The notes: generated from the sequence alone by a model not told the origin. Shown: positions 1 to 8,859, counted from the stretch's first letter. The stretch is DNA of 48,213 nucleotides from Chitinophagaceae bacterium (GCA_947379895.1 CANCPA010000006.1:1-48213), one strand, 5' to 3'. Numbers and translations: made by a program.

Positions 1-100
1 GTTTACTTTTAAGGGCTGTCAGAGACTATGACGTTGATAGGCTATAGGTGTACAGTTGGTAACAACAAAGCCGAGTAGTACTAATTGCCCGTAAGCTTTA
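1..100 (+). rRNA. rrl: 23S ribosomal RNA, 3' end (partial)
   Basis: The first ~100 bases match the conserved 3' end of bacterial 23S rRNA: a GACTATGACGTTGATAGGC segment followed by the CCGAGTAGTACTAATTGCCC block and a final GTAAGCTTT that would pair with the 5' end of the molecule. The 5' part lies outside the window. The exact mature end is uncertain by a few bases. A 5S gene follows about 110 bases downstream, as in a standard rRNA operon. Confidence 0.93.
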
Positions 101-147
101 TTTTTTATTTCTTGTATGAGATTCTTTCCCGATATGTTATCTTATTG

Positions 148-201
148 AGTTGTAAGTGATAAGTTGTAAGTCAAAAGACGTATAACTTAAAACGTATAAC
201 T
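148..201. repeat. Two-armed AGTNNTR heptamer repeat in the 23S-5S spacer (locus A)
   Basis: The left arm (148-175) reads in steps of seven bases as AGTTGTA, AGTGATA, AGTTGTA, AGTCAAA. The right arm (181-201) reads TATAACT, TAAAACG, TATAACT, the same heptamer on the other strand. The arms could pair in the precursor rRNA. The 16-mer ACTTAAAACGTATAAC at 185-200 recurs exactly at 12536-12551, so this is a dispersed repeat and not merely a local processing stem. Confidence 0.75.
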
Positions 202-211
202 TTTACATTCT

Positions 212-321
212 TATGGTGATTTTTCCGGGGGTGTTCACCTCTTTCCATTCCGAACAGAGAAGTTAAGTCCCCCATGGCCGATGGTACTCGCATTTTGCCG
301 GGAGAGTAGGTAGTTGCCATA
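212..321 (+). rRNA. rrf: 5S ribosomal RNA
   Basis: Contains the conserved CATTCCGAACAGAGAAGTTAAG segment (272-ish onward) and the GGGAGAGTAGGTAGTTGCC 3' part. The ends were set where TATGG at 212-216 pairs with CCATA at 317-321, giving a 110-nt molecule, normal for bacterial 5S. It lies ~110 nt after the 23S end and directly before an intrinsic terminator, so it closes the rRNA operon. Confidence 0.94.
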
Positions 322-328
322 TTTATTG

Positions 329-360
329 AGCTCCAACATTAATTTGTTGGAGCTTTTTTT
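329..360 (+). terminator. rRNA operon terminator
   Basis: A perfect 9-bp stem (AGCTCCAAC at 329-337 with GTTGGAGCT at 345-353) is followed by a run of eight T residues. It begins 7 nt after the 5S end. Confidence 0.9.
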
Positions 361-599
361 ATGCCCATACTTAAACTGTATCCATACAATGCCTATTTTA
401 GCATTATTTATTTGTAATTGTTATCATTAAGTTTTGGATTAGTATCCATTTAATGGGGATATATTAGGAGTTTGTATAATAATAAATGACTTTAAATTAT
501 TTAATGCAGTAATTTTTAGATGAAATGAGAAATATTTATCATTTCATTTTTTAATTAGCCTTTGTTTGTTTTCCTTTGTAAATTTTTCAGTTTTGTGAT

Positions 600-1631
600 A
601 TGAAGGTAAAAAATTTATATAAATATATTGAGGTTAATTATTATTCTGCAACGCCTAAATACCGACAGATTAGCAACGCCATTGTAAAGGCTATCAAAGA
701 CGGGATACTTAAGAAAAGCGATACACTTCCTTCAATAAATGAACTTAGCGATGAGTTTGAAGTGTCGAGAGATACTGCTGAGAAGGCTTATCGGCATTTG
801 AAGAAAATTGGGGCATTAGGCTCAATTCCAGGAAAGGGTTATTTTGTTCGGGATGCAGAACTATCAAATCAAATCAAGGTTTTATTACTTTTTAATAAAT
901 TAAGTCCTCATAAAAAAATTGTATACGATGCCTTTGTTGCTACAATAGGTGAAGCCGCAGCAATTGATTTATTAATATATAATAATGATTTCTCTTTTTT
1001 TAAAAAAATTCTTTCCTCGCGTTTACACGAATACACTCATTACGTAATTATTCCACACTTTATGGAAGGTGGTGAAAATGTACATCTTTTACTTAATCAG
1101 ATTCCAAAACATCAGTTAGTTCTGTTGGACAAGCAAGTTACGGGAGTGTCAGGTGCTTTTGCCGCAGTTTATGAAAACTTTGAGAAAGATATATTTAATG
1201 CATTGGAGAATGCTATGGTAGAATTAAAAAAGTACCATACTTTAAAAATTATTTTTGCTGAGTACACTCATTTTCCAAAAGAAATTGTTTCGGGGTTTAT
1301 TAATTTTTGTAATCATTACCAATTTAAACACGTAATTGTTCGTGATCTTGAAAAAGAAAAAATTAATAAAGGTGAGGTGTTTATTACTTTGATGGAAAAT
1401 GATTTAGTTGTTTTAATAGAGCGTATCCTCTCAACCGGATTACAGGTTGGTAAAGAATTAGGTGTAATTTCATATAATGAATCACCACTAAAAAAGGTCA
1501 TCCTGAATGGAATAACTACAATTTCTACCGATTTTAATCGTATGGGAGAACGCGCTGCTGAGATGATTATAGAAAAATCTACTGCCCATGAAGAAATACC
1601 TTTTTATTTAAATCTAAGGTCATCTCTATAA
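600..1631 (+). CDS. GntR-family transcriptional regulator with LacI-type ligand-binding domain
   Basis: A 343-aa DNA-binding regulator. Residues ~16-80 form a GntR winged helix-turn-helix (PKYRQISNAIVKAIKDG, then LPSINELSDEFEVSRDTAEK and GSIPGKGYFV). The rest resembles the periplasmic-binding-protein fold used by LacI-type regulators, ending in ISTDFNRMGERAAEMI, which matches the usual T-(I/V)-x-x-x-x-x-x-MG segment of that fold. In Bacteroidota such GntR/PBP hybrids are usually sugar-responsive, but no catabolic or transport genes adjoin it here, so the ligand is unknown. It follows the rRNA terminator by 240 bp of AT-rich DNA in which no other gene was seen. The next gene starts 52 bp downstream on the same strand and may be co-transcribed. 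Confidence 0.85.
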   Translation: MKVKNLYKYIEVNYYSATPKYRQISNAIVKAIKDGILKKSDTLPSINELSDEFEVSRDTAEKAYRHLKKIGALGSIPGKGYFVRDAELSNQIKVLLLFNKLSPHKKIVYDAFVATIGEAAAIDLLIYNNDFSFFKKILSSRLHEYTHYVIIPHFMEGGENVHLLLNQIPKHQLVLLDKQVTGVSGAFAAVYENFEKDIFNALENAMVELKKYHTLKIIFAEYTHFPKEIVSGFINFCNHYQFKHVIVRDLEKEKINKGEVFITLMENDLVVLIERILSTGLQVGKELGVISYNESPLKKVILNGITTISTDFNRMGERAAEMIIEKSTAHEEIPFYLNLRSSL

Positions 1632-1683
1632 ATTCTTTTTTTAATGCATTTTATATTTATTGTTACAGTTTTTAATTTTTTCT

Positions 1684-2541
1684 ATGTCTACACCAATACA
1701 TATTCATCATAATGGCAATATCATTAAAGAGACCTCGTTTCTAATTTCACCTAACAATCGTTCATTTCGTTATGGGGATGGATGTTTTGAAACTATGAAA
1801 GTTTTGAATGGACAAATACTGCTTAGTGATTTTCATTTTGACCGTCTTTTCGCGTCACTACAAATTCTGCAGTTTGATCTACCCAAATTCTTTACAAGAG
1901 AATACCTTTTATTGCAGCTATTAAATCTAGTAAAAAAAAATCAGCATAGTAAACTTGCACGGGTTCGATTAATGATTTATCGTGGTAACGGTGGCTTGTA
2001 TGATTCAGAAAGTAATTTTCCTAATTGTTTGATTCAAACTTGGGAATTGAATCCAGCTAATAATATTTTAAATCAAAATGGTTTAATAACAGACATATTT
2101 GAAGGAGCAAAAAAGGTAGGCGATAAGTTTTCGGCAATTAAAAGTAATAATTATCTTGGATATGCAATGGCCGCAATGTGGGTTAAGGAACAGAAAATAA
2201 ATGATGCAATTTTATTAAATGCTTTTGATAGAGTTGCAGATGCTACTATAGCCAATGTATTTATTGCTAAAGACAATATAATTAAAACATCTTTACTTTC
2301 GGAAGGAGGCATTAATGGAATTATGCGAAGAGTTTTAATAGAAAGACTTCCTAGTATTGGGATGCGTGTTGAGGAATCCTGTTTGAGTGTTGATGACTTA
2401 ATAGGAGCAGATGAAATCTTTTTAACTAATAGTATTTATGGTATTAGATGGGTAAAACAGTTGAAAGAACAAAAATATAAAAATGAATTAACGCAATTAA
2501 TACATAAAAAAATTATATTACCCATTAATAGGTTTGACTAG
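1684..2541 (+). CDS. Class IV PLP-dependent aminotransferase (4-amino-4-deoxychorismate lyase / BCAT-like)
   Basis: A 285-aa fold-type IV PLP enzyme. The motif FRYGDGCFETMKV near the N-terminus and the segment FSAIKSNNYLGYAMA, whose lysine (about residue 153) is the expected Schiff-base residue, identify the family. DEIFLTNSIYGIRWV near the C-terminus is also typical. I chose the ATG at 1684 because an upstream TTG at 1660 would add only eight unconserved residues. The family includes PabC (folate), branched-chain and D-amino-acid aminotransferases. The short length and sequence style favour PabC, but no folate gene is next to it, so the substrate is left open. Confidence 0.85.
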   Translation: MSTPIHIHHNGNIIKETSFLISPNNRSFRYGDGCFETMKVLNGQILLSDFHFDRLFASLQILQFDLPKFFTREYLLLQLLNLVKKNQHSKLARVRLMIYRGNGGLYDSESNFPNCLIQTWELNPANNILNQNGLITDIFEGAKKVGDKFSAIKSNNYLGYAMAAMWVKEQKINDAILLNAFDRVADATIANVFIAKDNIIKTSLLSEGGINGIMRRVLIERLPSIGMRVEESCLSVDDLIGADEIFLTNSIYGIRWVKQLKEQKYKNELTQLIHKKIILPINRFD

Positions 2542-2628
2542 AAAATATAGATTAATTAAGCTTCAGGTTTGAATTTTGGTGGTTTAGCCTTTCAAATAAA
2601 CAAGCATTTTATACATGTAAAATAATTG

Positions 2629-2985
2629 TTATAGTTTATATTGAATTTTAATTTGATCCATTGCTAAATTTAATACATTGACAACCTTGACTACTAAATC
2701 AGGGGTAATGTCAAGATCTACAAAAGCTTTTCCATTGCGTTCAATCATTCTAATTTCTTCTTTAATGCAAAGTATTTGAAGTGTATCAATATTACTTTTA
2801 AGACTATGTGCAGCGTCTGCCATTTTTAGCCATTCATGTGTTTTACTGAAATGAAGCATGCTTTCTACTACAGGTGGCACTGATGAAACAAATGTTTCTG
2901 CCATTTCTTTCATAAAGTCTTCATCACCACCCGCCATTTCTTCGATGAGTGAAAGATCATATAAACGTTCGCCTGCAGTACTCAT
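2629..2985 (-). CDS. Free-standing histidine phosphotransfer (Hpt) domain protein
   Basis: A 118-aa protein consisting of a single Hpt helical bundle. The phosphoacceptor is His60 in ADAAHSLKSNIDTL, matching the AHxLKS motif. Hpt proteins shuttle phosphate between receiver domains in multistep phosphorelays. It lies 13 bp downstream of a receiver-only gene on the same strand, so the two are probably one transcript and reproduce, as separate proteins, the REC-Hpt tail of a hybrid histidine kinase. No kinase lies directly upstream; the nearest is at 5120-8434. Confidence 0.88.
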   Translation of the reverse strand: MSTAGERLYDLSLIEEMAGGDEDFMKEMAETFVSSVPPVVESMLHFSKTHEWLKMADAAHSLKSNIDTLQILCIKEEIRMIERNGKAFVDLDITPDLVVKVVNVLNLAMDQIKIQYKL

Positions 2986-2998
2986 GATTTATACTATT

Positions 2999-3400
2999 TT
3001 ATTGTTTTCTTTTCTCTAAAACTGTGGAAATTAAATTATAAAGTTCATCTTCTTTAAAGGGTTTACTTAAATATCCATCCATTCCCATTTCTAGATATCT
3101 ATTATTTACTCCAATTTGTGTATTAGCTGTTAATGCAATAATGGGGACTGAGTTTTTAATTGGATTACTCATTTCTCTGATATCCTTTGTTGCCATTATG
3201 CCATCTTTGTTAGGCATGTGAATGTCCATAAGGATAAGGTCGAAATCTCCATTTTCAACTTCAATAACGGCCTGCACACCATCCTGAGCAAATGTGGTAT
3301 AAAATCCCCAACGATTCAGCATCGTCTTCGCAATTAGCTTATTTATCTCGTTATCCTCTGCAAGCAGAACCTTTAATGAACCTAATGTGTTATTTACCAT
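2999..3400 (-). CDS. Single-domain response regulator (hybrid-kinase-type receiver)
   Basis: A 133-aa CheY-like receiver with no output domain. Acidic pocket E15-D16 (LLAEDNEINK), phosphoacceptor D59 (LILMDIHMPNKDG), switch threonine in IIALTAN, and lysine in LSKPF are all present. The LAEDNEIN start is typical of receivers from hybrid kinases rather than from transcription factors. It precedes the Hpt gene by 13 bp, so phosphate transfer between the two products is the simplest inference. The start is set at the ATG giving MVNNTLGSLKVLL. Confidence 0.9.
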   Translation of the reverse strand: MVNNTLGSLKVLLAEDNEINKLIAKTMLNRWGFYTTFAQDGVQAVIEVENGDFDLILMDIHMPNKDGIMATKDIREMSNPIKNSVPIIALTANTQIGVNNRYLEMGMDGYLSKPFKEDELYNLISTVLEKRKQ

Positions 3401-3598
3401 AATGCAATCATAAATTCGTACAATCTTAAAACGAAAAAACTATGAAAGTATTGTATGAAAGAAACCAAATTTATAAATATTCTTTAAATCGAATGCTTTT
3501 TTTTTCATTATTTTAGATTTTAACTTGAAATTCCATAAAAAACCTTCAAACTCAGCATTATTAATGATAATAAATTCCGTTTCTTGACCTCCTTCATT

Positions 3599-3606
3599 TA
3601 TTTTTG
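3599..3606 (+). promoter_or_regulatory. Candidate -7 box for gatC
   Basis: TATTTTTG fits the Bacteroidota -7 consensus TAnnTTTG. No TTG or TTTG was found at the expected 19-bp distance upstream. The ATG of gatC is only 6 bases beyond the box, so the transcript would be leaderless or nearly so. Confidence 0.45.
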
Positions 3607-3611
3607 TCGTT

Positions 3612-3902
3612 ATGGAAGTAACAACTCAATTAGTAGAAAAGCTAGCCCATCTTTCAAGACTATATTTTACAGATGATGAGATAAAAGGATATACATCCGA
3701 CTTGCAAAATATGGTTTCATTTGTTGACAAACTAAATGAATTGGATACAACTGGTGTTGAACCAATTTTGCATATGGGCGACGCGTTTAATGCACTTAGA
3801 GAAGATGAAGTAAAGGGTAGTGTATCAAGAGAAGATGCCCTTTTAAATTCGCCTCTAACTGATACTGAATTTTTTAAAGTCCCCACTGTTATCAAGAAAT
3901 AA
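3612..3902 (+). CDS. gatC: Aspartyl/glutamyl-tRNA amidotransferase subunit C
   Basis: A 96-aa protein matching GatC: the N-terminal helix VEKLAHLSRLYFTDDEIKGY, the central FVDKLNELDTTGVEPI segment, and the C-terminal LREDEV...FFKVPTVI. GatC tethers GatA and GatB in the amidotransferase that converts Glu-tRNA(Gln) or Asp-tRNA(Asn) to the correct amide. gatA and gatB are not in this window, as is common outside operonic arrangements. The next gene, an ABC ATPase, starts 34 bp downstream on the same strand. Confidence 0.93.
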   Translation: MEVTTQLVEKLAHLSRLYFTDDEIKGYTSDLQNMVSFVDKLNELDTTGVEPILHMGDAFNALREDEVKGSVSREDALLNSPLTDTEFFKVPTVIKK

Positions 3903-3936
3903 TATTATCAAGCATATGGCGCACTAAAAAAAATCT

Positions 3937-4638
3937 ATGGAATCAATCATTCGTTTAGAGAATATAGAGAAAGCATATTTCATGGGTAATCAGGCCGTTC
4001 CTGTGTTGAAGGGAATTTCGTTGAATATTGCTCCAAATGAATATGTGGCTTTGATGGGGCCTAGTGGTAGTGGCAAAAGTACTTTGATGAATATTCTTGG
4101 GTGTCTTGATTCACCTACAGGCGGAAAATATATTTTGAATGGAAAAGATGTAAGCAAGATGCATGATGATGATTTAGCCGAAGTGCGAAATGCTGAAATT
4201 GGATTTGTATTTCAACAGTTTAACTTGCTTCCTCGTTTATCAGCTTTAGAGAATGTAGCACTTCCGCTGATTTATGCTGGTGTAAGTAAAAAGGATAGAC
4301 TTGAAAGGGCAATGGAAGCATTAAAAAAAGTTGGTTTAGAAGATAGGAGTCACCATAAAAGCAATGAATTGAGTGGTGGACAAATTCAAAGGGTGGCAAT
4401 TGCTAGGGCATTAGTAAATAATCCTTCTTTATTATTGGCGGATGAGCCAACAGGAAATCTAGATAGCAAGACCTCAATAGAAGTGATGGAGATATTTGGA
4501 AAAATTCAAGAAGCAGGTAATACAGTGGTTCTTGTAACACATGAAGAGGATATTGCCTCGTATGCACATAGGGTAATCAGGCTAAAAGATGGAATCTTAG
4601 AAAGTGATAAAAAAGGGAAAAGCTATAAAGAAATATGA
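3937..4638 (+). CDS. ABC transporter ATP-binding protein, LolD/MacB type
   Basis: A 233-aa ABC ATPase with Walker [10 protein letters not shown] (~residues 42-50), Q-loop [17 protein letters not shown], signature [15 protein letters not shown], Walker [13 protein letters not shown] and the H-loop histidine in LVTHEED. The [16 protein letters not shown] segment and its size match the LolD/MacB/FtsE branch, which works with MacB- or LolC-type permeases in lipoprotein release or efflux. No permease gene is adjacent, so partner and substrate are unknown. Its stop codon overlaps the first base of a heptamer repeat array. Confidence 0.88.
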   Translation: MESIIRLENIEKAYFMGNQAVPVLKGISLNIAPNEYVALMGPSGSGKSTLMNILGCLDSPTGGKYILNGKDVSKMHDDDLAEVRNAEIGFVFQQFNLLPRLSALENVALPLIYAGVSKKDRLERAMEALKKVGLEDRSHHKSNELSGGQIQRVAIARALVNNPSLLLADEPTGNLDSKTSIEVMEIFGKIQEAGNTVVLVTHEEDIASYAHRVIRLKDGILESDKKGKSYKEI

Positions 4639-4690
4639 GCTATGAAATATGAGTTGTTTTATTACTGAATAATAATCACTCATAATTCAT
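4638..4690. repeat. AGTNNTR-type heptamer dyad between convergent genes (locus B)
   Basis: The left arm steps as AGCTATG, AAATATG, AGTTGTT (4638-4658) and starts on the last base of the preceding stop codon. The right arm (4675-4690) carries the complementary heptamers, including ACTCATA at 4678-4684, which pairs exactly with TATGAGT at 4648-4654. It lies between two convergent genes and may serve as a weak bidirectional terminator. Confidence 0.6.
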
Positions 4691-4700
4691 CACAGAATAC

Positions 4701-5108
4701 TTATTCGCTAATTGCTTTTCGTATAATTTCAATATCTTTTTCATTTAATGGCTTATAAAGAAAAGCTCTAACTAGCGGTTCTTTTGATGCCCTAATCTTG
4801 TCCTCCGGATTAATGCTTGAAGACAAAACAAATATCTTTATTCTTTCTACAAAATGAGGATAGTCCTTTGAAAATAATTCTAAAAACTCCCATCCTCCCA
4901 TAACAGGCATGTTTAAATCTAGTAAAATAAGATCAGGAATTTTACTAAAAGGATCTTCTTCTTTGTTCAGTGCCGCAAAATAATCTAGTGCTATCTGACC
5001 ACTCCAAGCTTCTTCAATATTTACAATTAGCTCTGCGTCTTCAAACTCAATTTTGTGAAGTAATTGTGTTACTTCATCATCTTCGATAGATAAAATTGTC
5101 CTTTGCAT
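4701..5108 (-). CDS. Single-domain response regulator, Rcp1-like
   Basis: A 135-aa receiver with acidic pocket E9-D10-D11 (ILSIEDDEVTQLL), phosphoacceptor D64 in LILLDLNMPVMGGWEFL, and the lysine in AFLYKPL. There is no output domain. In the LDLNMPVMGGWEFL and FVLSSSINPEDK segments it resembles the Rcp1-like regulators often paired with PAS-rich kinases in Bacteroidota. Its ATG lies 11 bp after the stop of the large kinase on the same strand, so the two are very probably co-transcribed and cognate. Confidence 0.92.
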   Translation of the reverse strand: MQRTILSIEDDEVTQLLHKIEFEDAELIVNIEEAWSGQIALDYFAALNKEEDPFSKIPDLILLDLNMPVMGGWEFLELFSKDYPHFVERIKIFVLSSSINPEDKIRASKEPLVRAFLYKPLNEKDIEIIRKAISE

Positions 5109-5119
5109 GGTTGTTAAAT

Positions 5120-8100
5120 TTAAAAAGTAACAGTAAATGTAGTCCCAATATTTACAGCACTTGAGACCTCTATTTTTCCTCCAAGCGAGGTAATTTGAGA
5201 ATGCACCAAATATAAACCAATTCCTTTACTATTTGCAATGTTATGAAACCTTTGATACAAACCAAATAATCTGTCTTTTACCCTTTCTAAATCCATGCCA
5301 AGACCGTTGTCTGAGAAAATAAGTTTTGTTTTCCCTTCCTTATCAACAGTAGATATTATTTGTATAATAGGATGTCTTTCAGGGTGAGAATATTTGATTG
5401 CATTAGTAATTAAATTCAAGAAAATGCTTTCCATATAGGCTCCATTAAAATGTGCACAAGAGATCACAGAAAAGTCGGCCACAATCTCAGTTTTAGTTTC
5501 AAGAATTGTATTTGCAATAGATGCTTTTACATTGAGAAGTACTTCAGCAAATCCTATTTCCTTCAGCGGTAAATGTTGCTTTTCCTTAATGATAAGAATT
5601 TCTATTAAATCCTCTAAAGTCTCACTTAAATGATATGTCGATTTTTGAAATCCTTCTAGTAATGCAACCGTTCTTTTATCATTAATCTTTTTCAAGTCAA
5701 TCATCTTTGCAATTGATAGCAAATTTGTTAACGGTGCCCTTAAGTTGTGTGTAGTTATGTAGCTGAATTGTTTTAACTCATTATTATTTCTTATTAGTTC
5801 GTTGAGTAGTTGTTCTCTTTCTGCATCAGCTATTTTTCTCTTTGTAATATCTCTTTGAATAGAAACCCAATGTGTCGTTTCGCCACTATTATCTTTTAAT
5901 GGAAATACTGAGACACTTGCCCAATAGGTTTCTCCATTTTTTTTGTAATTGATTACACGCATTTTGCCAGATTGCTTATTGTTAATAGCATCTCTTATTT
6001 TGTCTCTTTCTTCCCTATCTGTTAAGGGACCATTTAGTATGCTTAATGTTTTCCCAACAATATCTTCGGCAGTGTATCCTGTCATTTGAGTAAATGCCTT
6101 GTTAACAAATAAAACGGGTAGCCCACCATCTTCAATAGGCCTTGCATCTCTGATAATTATTGCCTCAGAAGTGTTCGTAATTACTGTTTCCCAAAGCTTT
6201 AATCTCTCTTCTTCTGTCTTCTTCTGTGTAATGTCCTGAATGGCACCAATTAGACTAATAATCTTTCCTTCCTCATTTTTAATCGGAAATCCCCTGTCTA
6301 TGACTGTCATATATTCACCGAGAGCATTTCGAAGTCGGTACTCATTTTGAAATTTGTCTATTTTACCTGATATAAGGGAATCACCTGTTTGCAATACTCT
6401 TGCTAAATCATCGGGATGTACATTGTTTTTCCAATCATTGTTATCTAAGTTCTGATAGTTGTAGTTGTTATTGCCAATAATATTATGATAATTGCTACTA
6501 AGGAACATTGTATTATTTATCAAATCAGCTTCCCAAATGGCATCTGAAGTAGCTTTAGTAGCAAACTCATATCTTTTGTTGCTTTTTTTCAGTTCTTCTT
6601 CAACTTTTTTACGCTCTGTGGTATCGGTAATGAATGCACAATTAAGTTCTAGTGCTCCATATTTAATCATATTAGCACTCACTTCTACGTCGATTATGCT
6701 ACCATCTTTTTTCTTTTTTTTAGTAATGAATGAAAGTTTTCCTGCTTCTCTTAATTCCTTCCAATGTGTAGGCCAAATATCTTCGTTAAATTCTGGATCA
6801 AAATCAAATATTTTCAACGCATTCATTTCTTCTCGACTATAGCCTAGCATTTGACAAAATGAATCGTTGTAATCGAATAATGTGGCATCTTCTCGTATAT
6901 AAATAATTGATGTAGATGCATTTTTAAATATAAAATCTATTAGTCTAAAACGGTCTTCACTTTGAATCTTTTCAGTTATATCTGTAATGTATGCACAATT
7001 GAGCATGATATCACAATACTTTATCATGTTCGATTGAATATTAACAACAATAGTACTACCATCTTTTTTCTTTATTCCTGTTTGAAAACTTTGACCCGTA
7101 TTCGATTTCAACCATTCCCAATGTTCAATCCATACACTTTCATGATATGCTTCGTCCAAATCATGAATTTTTAAACAGGCCAATTCTTCTCTAGAATATC
7201 CAATCATATTAGCAAACGCCTCATTGAAATCATAGAAGCTAGCATCTTCTTTTACTAATACAATTGGTGTAGCTGCTTTTCTGAATGAGAAGTCAATAAG
7301 TTTCAGTTGTTCTTCTATTCTCAGCTTTTCTGTAACATCTCTGCAAATACCAATTAATCCAATAACATTTCCTAATTCATCAAATATGGGCACTTTTGAA
7401 ACTAAAATATCAATCATCTCCCCATCATTTTTCAATACATAGCCGTGTTGATCAATGATTGGAACTTTGTCATGTAAAACCTTTATATCTTCATAATAGC
7501 CATATTCCTTTTGTGGGTTCTTAAATATTTCAATATCTGTCTTTCCAATTGCATCCATTTCCGATGCAACTTCCATAAACTCTACATCAAGTCTATTCGC
7601 CATTAATTTTCTTCCATGAGCATCTTTTACAAAAATAGAAACAGGCAAGTTGTCTATTAAAGTCCTTAACATTAACCGTTCTTTAGATAAAGCTCGCTCT
7701 GCCTTTTTCTGCTTTGTAATATCTTGTACATAGGCGCAAACAGTTACTTTACTGCCATTAATACCAGGTTCAGGTCTACCGTATCCTTTTACCCATTTAA
7801 TTTCATCATTATCAATCACTCGATATTCGATATCCCACACTTTAAAATCTAAACCATCCTTAATTGACTGAATTAATTTGTCTTTATCGTCAGGATGAAC
7901 TCGTACAAATAATTGACTATTGTCTGCATTAATTACCTCTCGGTTAAAACCAGGGAAAAATGATTTCATTTCTTCATTAACAAAGCCAAACTCAAAACTT
8001 CCATCTTCAAATACATTCACTTCGAATAAGACCAAAGGAAGGTTGTCCGTAAAACGTTTTAGCGTTGCTTCATCCGATTTCTTAAGTTGAATAGAACTGT

Positions 8101-8434
8101 TGTTTTCCTTTCCTTTTTTGTTTGATATTGGAACTTGTTCAGCAACTGTATTAACTTGGAGTTGTTTACAATAAATAACTGCTATTGAATCTTTTTGGTG
8201 ATGTCCTATAAATTGTATAGATAAATTATTTAGAGTGACAATAAGTTCAATAGGGAATTTTGAGTTAAAAACAGTGTCTACAAAGTTTCTGATGTTTATA
8301 TTTTTGTCATTTTCTTCAAAGGTAAAAATGGTGTTTCCTACTTTTGGCAAAGCATCAATTAGAGGGGAGGCATTAGGAATAGAAACAGAATTTATAATTC
8401 CATTAATATTAATTTCTATGAATGCAAGTTCCAT
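5120..8434 (-). CDS. PAS-domain sensor histidine kinase
   Basis: A soluble-looking kinase of 1104 aa with no evident membrane segment. About six PAS domains precede the kinase core. PAS-3 and PAS-4 are clear duplicates (shared IGYSREE or LGYSREE and NMIKY). The last PAS resembles a LOV domain (GKTLSILNGP, ending VSIQRDITKRK) but has no cysteine at the flavin-adduct position. The HisKA histidine is about residue 896 in ITTHNLRAPLTNL. HATPase_c boxes follow: N-box LNLITNAIKYSHPE, G1 SDNGLGMD, G2 SKGIGLYLVHS. I chose the ATG at 8434 because a start at 8491 would add 19 unconserved residues. The response regulator 11 bp downstream is the likely partner. The signal sensed is unknown. Confidence 0.93.
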   Translation of the reverse strand: MELAFIEININGIINSVSIPNASPLIDALPKVGNTIFTFEENDKNINIRNFVDTVFNSKFPIELIVTLNNLSIQFIGHHQKDSIAVIYCKQLQVNTVAEQVPISNKKGKENNSSIQLKKSDEATLKRFTDNLPLVLFEVNVFEDGSFEFGFVNEEMKSFFPGFNREVINADNSQLFVRVHPDDKDKLIQSIKDGLDFKVWDIEYRVIDNDEIKWVKGYGRPEPGINGSKVTVCAYVQDITKQKKAERALSKERLMLRTLIDNLPVSIFVKDAHGRKLMANRLDVEFMEVASEMDAIGKTDIEIFKNPQKEYGYYEDIKVLHDKVPIIDQHGYVLKNDGEMIDILVSKVPIFDELGNVIGLIGICRDVTEKLRIEEQLKLIDFSFRKAATPIVLVKEDASFYDFNEAFANMIGYSREELACLKIHDLDEAYHESVWIEHWEWLKSNTGQSFQTGIKKKDGSTIVVNIQSNMIKYCDIMLNCAYITDITEKIQSEDRFRLIDFIFKNASTSIIYIREDATLFDYNDSFCQMLGYSREEMNALKIFDFDPEFNEDIWPTHWKELREAGKLSFITKKKKKDGSIIDVEVSANMIKYGALELNCAFITDTTERKKVEEELKKSNKRYEFATKATSDAIWEADLINNTMFLSSNYHNIIGNNNYNYQNLDNNDWKNNVHPDDLARVLQTGDSLISGKIDKFQNEYRLRNALGEYMTVIDRGFPIKNEEGKIISLIGAIQDITQKKTEEERLKLWETVITNTSEAIIIRDARPIEDGGLPVLFVNKAFTQMTGYTAEDIVGKTLSILNGPLTDREERDKIRDAINNKQSGKMRVINYKKNGETYWASVSVFPLKDNSGETTHWVSIQRDITKRKIADAEREQLLNELIRNNNELKQFSYITTHNLRAPLTNLLSIAKMIDLKKINDKRTVALLEGFQKSTYHLSETLEDLIEILIIKEKQHLPLKEIGFAEVLLNVKASIANTILETKTEIVADFSVISCAHFNGAYMESIFLNLITNAIKYSHPERHPIIQIISTVDKEGKTKLIFSDNGLGMDLERVKDRLFGLYQRFHNIANSKGIGLYLVHSQITSLGGKIEVSSAVNIGTTFTVTF

Positions 8435-8821
8435 TATGCAAATTTTAAGGGGAAATTGTTTATTTGAAACTTTGATATAATCATTCCTCAATCATGTTAA
8501 ATTTATACGATATAAACTTTTGTAGTATGTCACCAATCTACTCTTCCATAAATGAGAGGCGTAAATATAACAAATTTATCTAAATTCATTGTTAATTGGG
8601 GTGTGAAAATTGGTTGTCTGGAATTATTTAATTATCACAGAACGCATTCATTTTTATTTGATAAATAGAAATGAGTCCTATTACCTCACTGAGTTGAAAT
8701 TCAAAAAAACGGGTATTTTCTATGTGATTAATTTTAGAGATATTGAATAAATCAATTTGATTTTGATTTGTAAAATCTTGCCTTAAATCGAATTCCTGAT
8801 TTTTTGATTTTCGTGGGAATA

Positions 8822-8859
8822 AAAAAGGGAGACTCTGCAATTACAAAGCCTCCCTTTTT
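8822..8859 (-). terminator. Intrinsic terminator downstream of mrp
   Basis: A perfect 10-bp stem (AAAAAGGGAG at 8822-8831 with CTCCCTTTTT at 8850-8859) with the T-rich side available on both strands. It lies ~80 bp beyond the stop of the minus-strand mrp gene. Confidence 0.75.

Noticed and set aside
1-360. Window start inside an rRNA operon as a sign of a mobile element or plasmid
   Set aside because: A boundary in 23S rRNA is an ordinary place for a window or contig edge; nothing else supports mobility.
8628-8840. 70-codon open frame on the minus strand upstream of the kinase
   Set aside because: It starts inside the mrp terminator hairpin, is very low in complexity, has no recognisable motif and no promoter; probably chance in AT-rich DNA.
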